A stretch of DNA of 64,000 bases, from positions 16,155 to 80,154 of the forward strand of contig NZ_JASIRT010000021.1 of the NCBI RefSeq assembly GCF_030063475.1, in the 5' to 3' direction. Below, in pieces: positions 63,904 through 64,000 of this stretch. Both the position numbers and the translations under genes were made by a program. This DNA is from Roseomonas sp. E05 (GTDB lineage Bacteria; Pseudomonadota; Alphaproteobacteria; Acetobacterales; Acetobacteraceae). Each line of letters begins with the position of its first letter. Position 1 is the first letter of the stretch. The notes below the pieces were generated by a model. That model did no database searches and was not told where the DNA came from. It saw only the letters and a program-made list of their open reading frames with translations.

Positions 63904-64000
63904 CTAAGCTGATTCACTTGGCGTCTGCGGAGGCGGAGGCTGGGTGATGTCTGTGGCGTCATGGTCTGGATCGCTGTTGGCGTGGGAACGGGAACTTGCG
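63904..64000 (-). CDS. C-terminal fragment of a gene entering from the right
   Basis: An open minus-strand frame comes in from the window edge and ends at a TAG (63904-63906). Its 32 visible residues are Asp/Pro-rich (HANSDPDHDATDITQPPPPQ), like a disordered tail. The stop lies 67 bases upstream of the small membrane gene. Too little is present to name it. Confidence 0.35.
   Translation of the reverse strand, partial: ASSRSHANSDPDHDATDITQPPPPQTPSESA

Noticed and set aside
42000..64000. CRISPR array or Cas genes, as in CRISPR-guided Tn7-like elements
   Set aside because: No regularly spaced direct repeats and no Cas-like proteins are present. The long TniQ suggests a protein-guided target choice.

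Overview
The window is GC-rich throughout and carries a gene set typical of the alphaproteobacterial family Acetobacteraceae (a Roseomonas-like genome is the best guess). The pointers are the ispH-thrB-rnhA operon order, a TatA with the FGGGKI motif, and a tandem glycine riboswitch ahead of gcvT-gcvH-gcvP. This placement rests on gene content and order, not on a marker-gene comparison.

Positions 1-29450 are ordinary chromosome: ABC uptake of glycerol-3-phosphate (ugpA partial, ugpB), diaminopropionate ammonia-lyase, D-erythronate dehydrogenase, a CE4-type deacetylase, RutA, an amidase, a single-domain response regulator, an M20 peptidase, CorA, methionine-salvage genes mtnB-mtnD-mtnC, TatA, TerC, a Crp/Fnr regulator, an SDR, topoisomerase IB, a Nudix hydrolase, a DUF2891 protein, the glycine cleavage operon with its riboswitch, a TsuA-like sulfur transporter, a lipoprotein and ispH-thrB-rnhA. 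Most small operons end in strong hairpins.

Positions 29450-42000 are an accessory region with sparse, mostly unrecognised genes: a GIY-YIG protein, a soluble AAA+/M41 FtsH-like protease, a DUF7002 (DarT-like) protein, an orphan AbiEi-like antitoxin, a six-gene minus-strand block of unknown function, and an AbiEi/AbiEii pair with an N-terminally shortened antitoxin. Two of its intergenic regions share a conserved 23-base motif.

Positions 42000-64000 look like one side of a Tn7-like transposon. Five tightly overlapping plus-strand genes encode a TnsA-type endonuclease, a probable inactive TnsA-like partner, a TnsB DDE transposase, a TnsC AAA+ regulator and a very long TniQ-family protein with several helix-turn-helix segments. 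Behind them lies cargo, all on the minus strand. Cargo unit one (63399 to 55486) is a membrane-anchored SH3 protein, a membrane-anchored TerB-domain protein, a BrxD-like (DUF2791) ATPase and an Lhr-like helicase. Cargo unit two (54764 to 49482) is four genes coupled by 1-4 base overlaps: a four-helix membrane/coiled-coil protein, a membrane-anchored von Willebrand-A-like protein, a ZorA/MotA-like channel subunit with a long coiled-coil tail and a ZorB/MotB-like OmpA-domain subunit.

My main proposal is that these cargo units are phage-defence machinery. Unit two would be a Zorya-related proton-motor system with two accessory membrane proteins that I do not recognise from described Zorya types. 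The other transposon end is not in the window.
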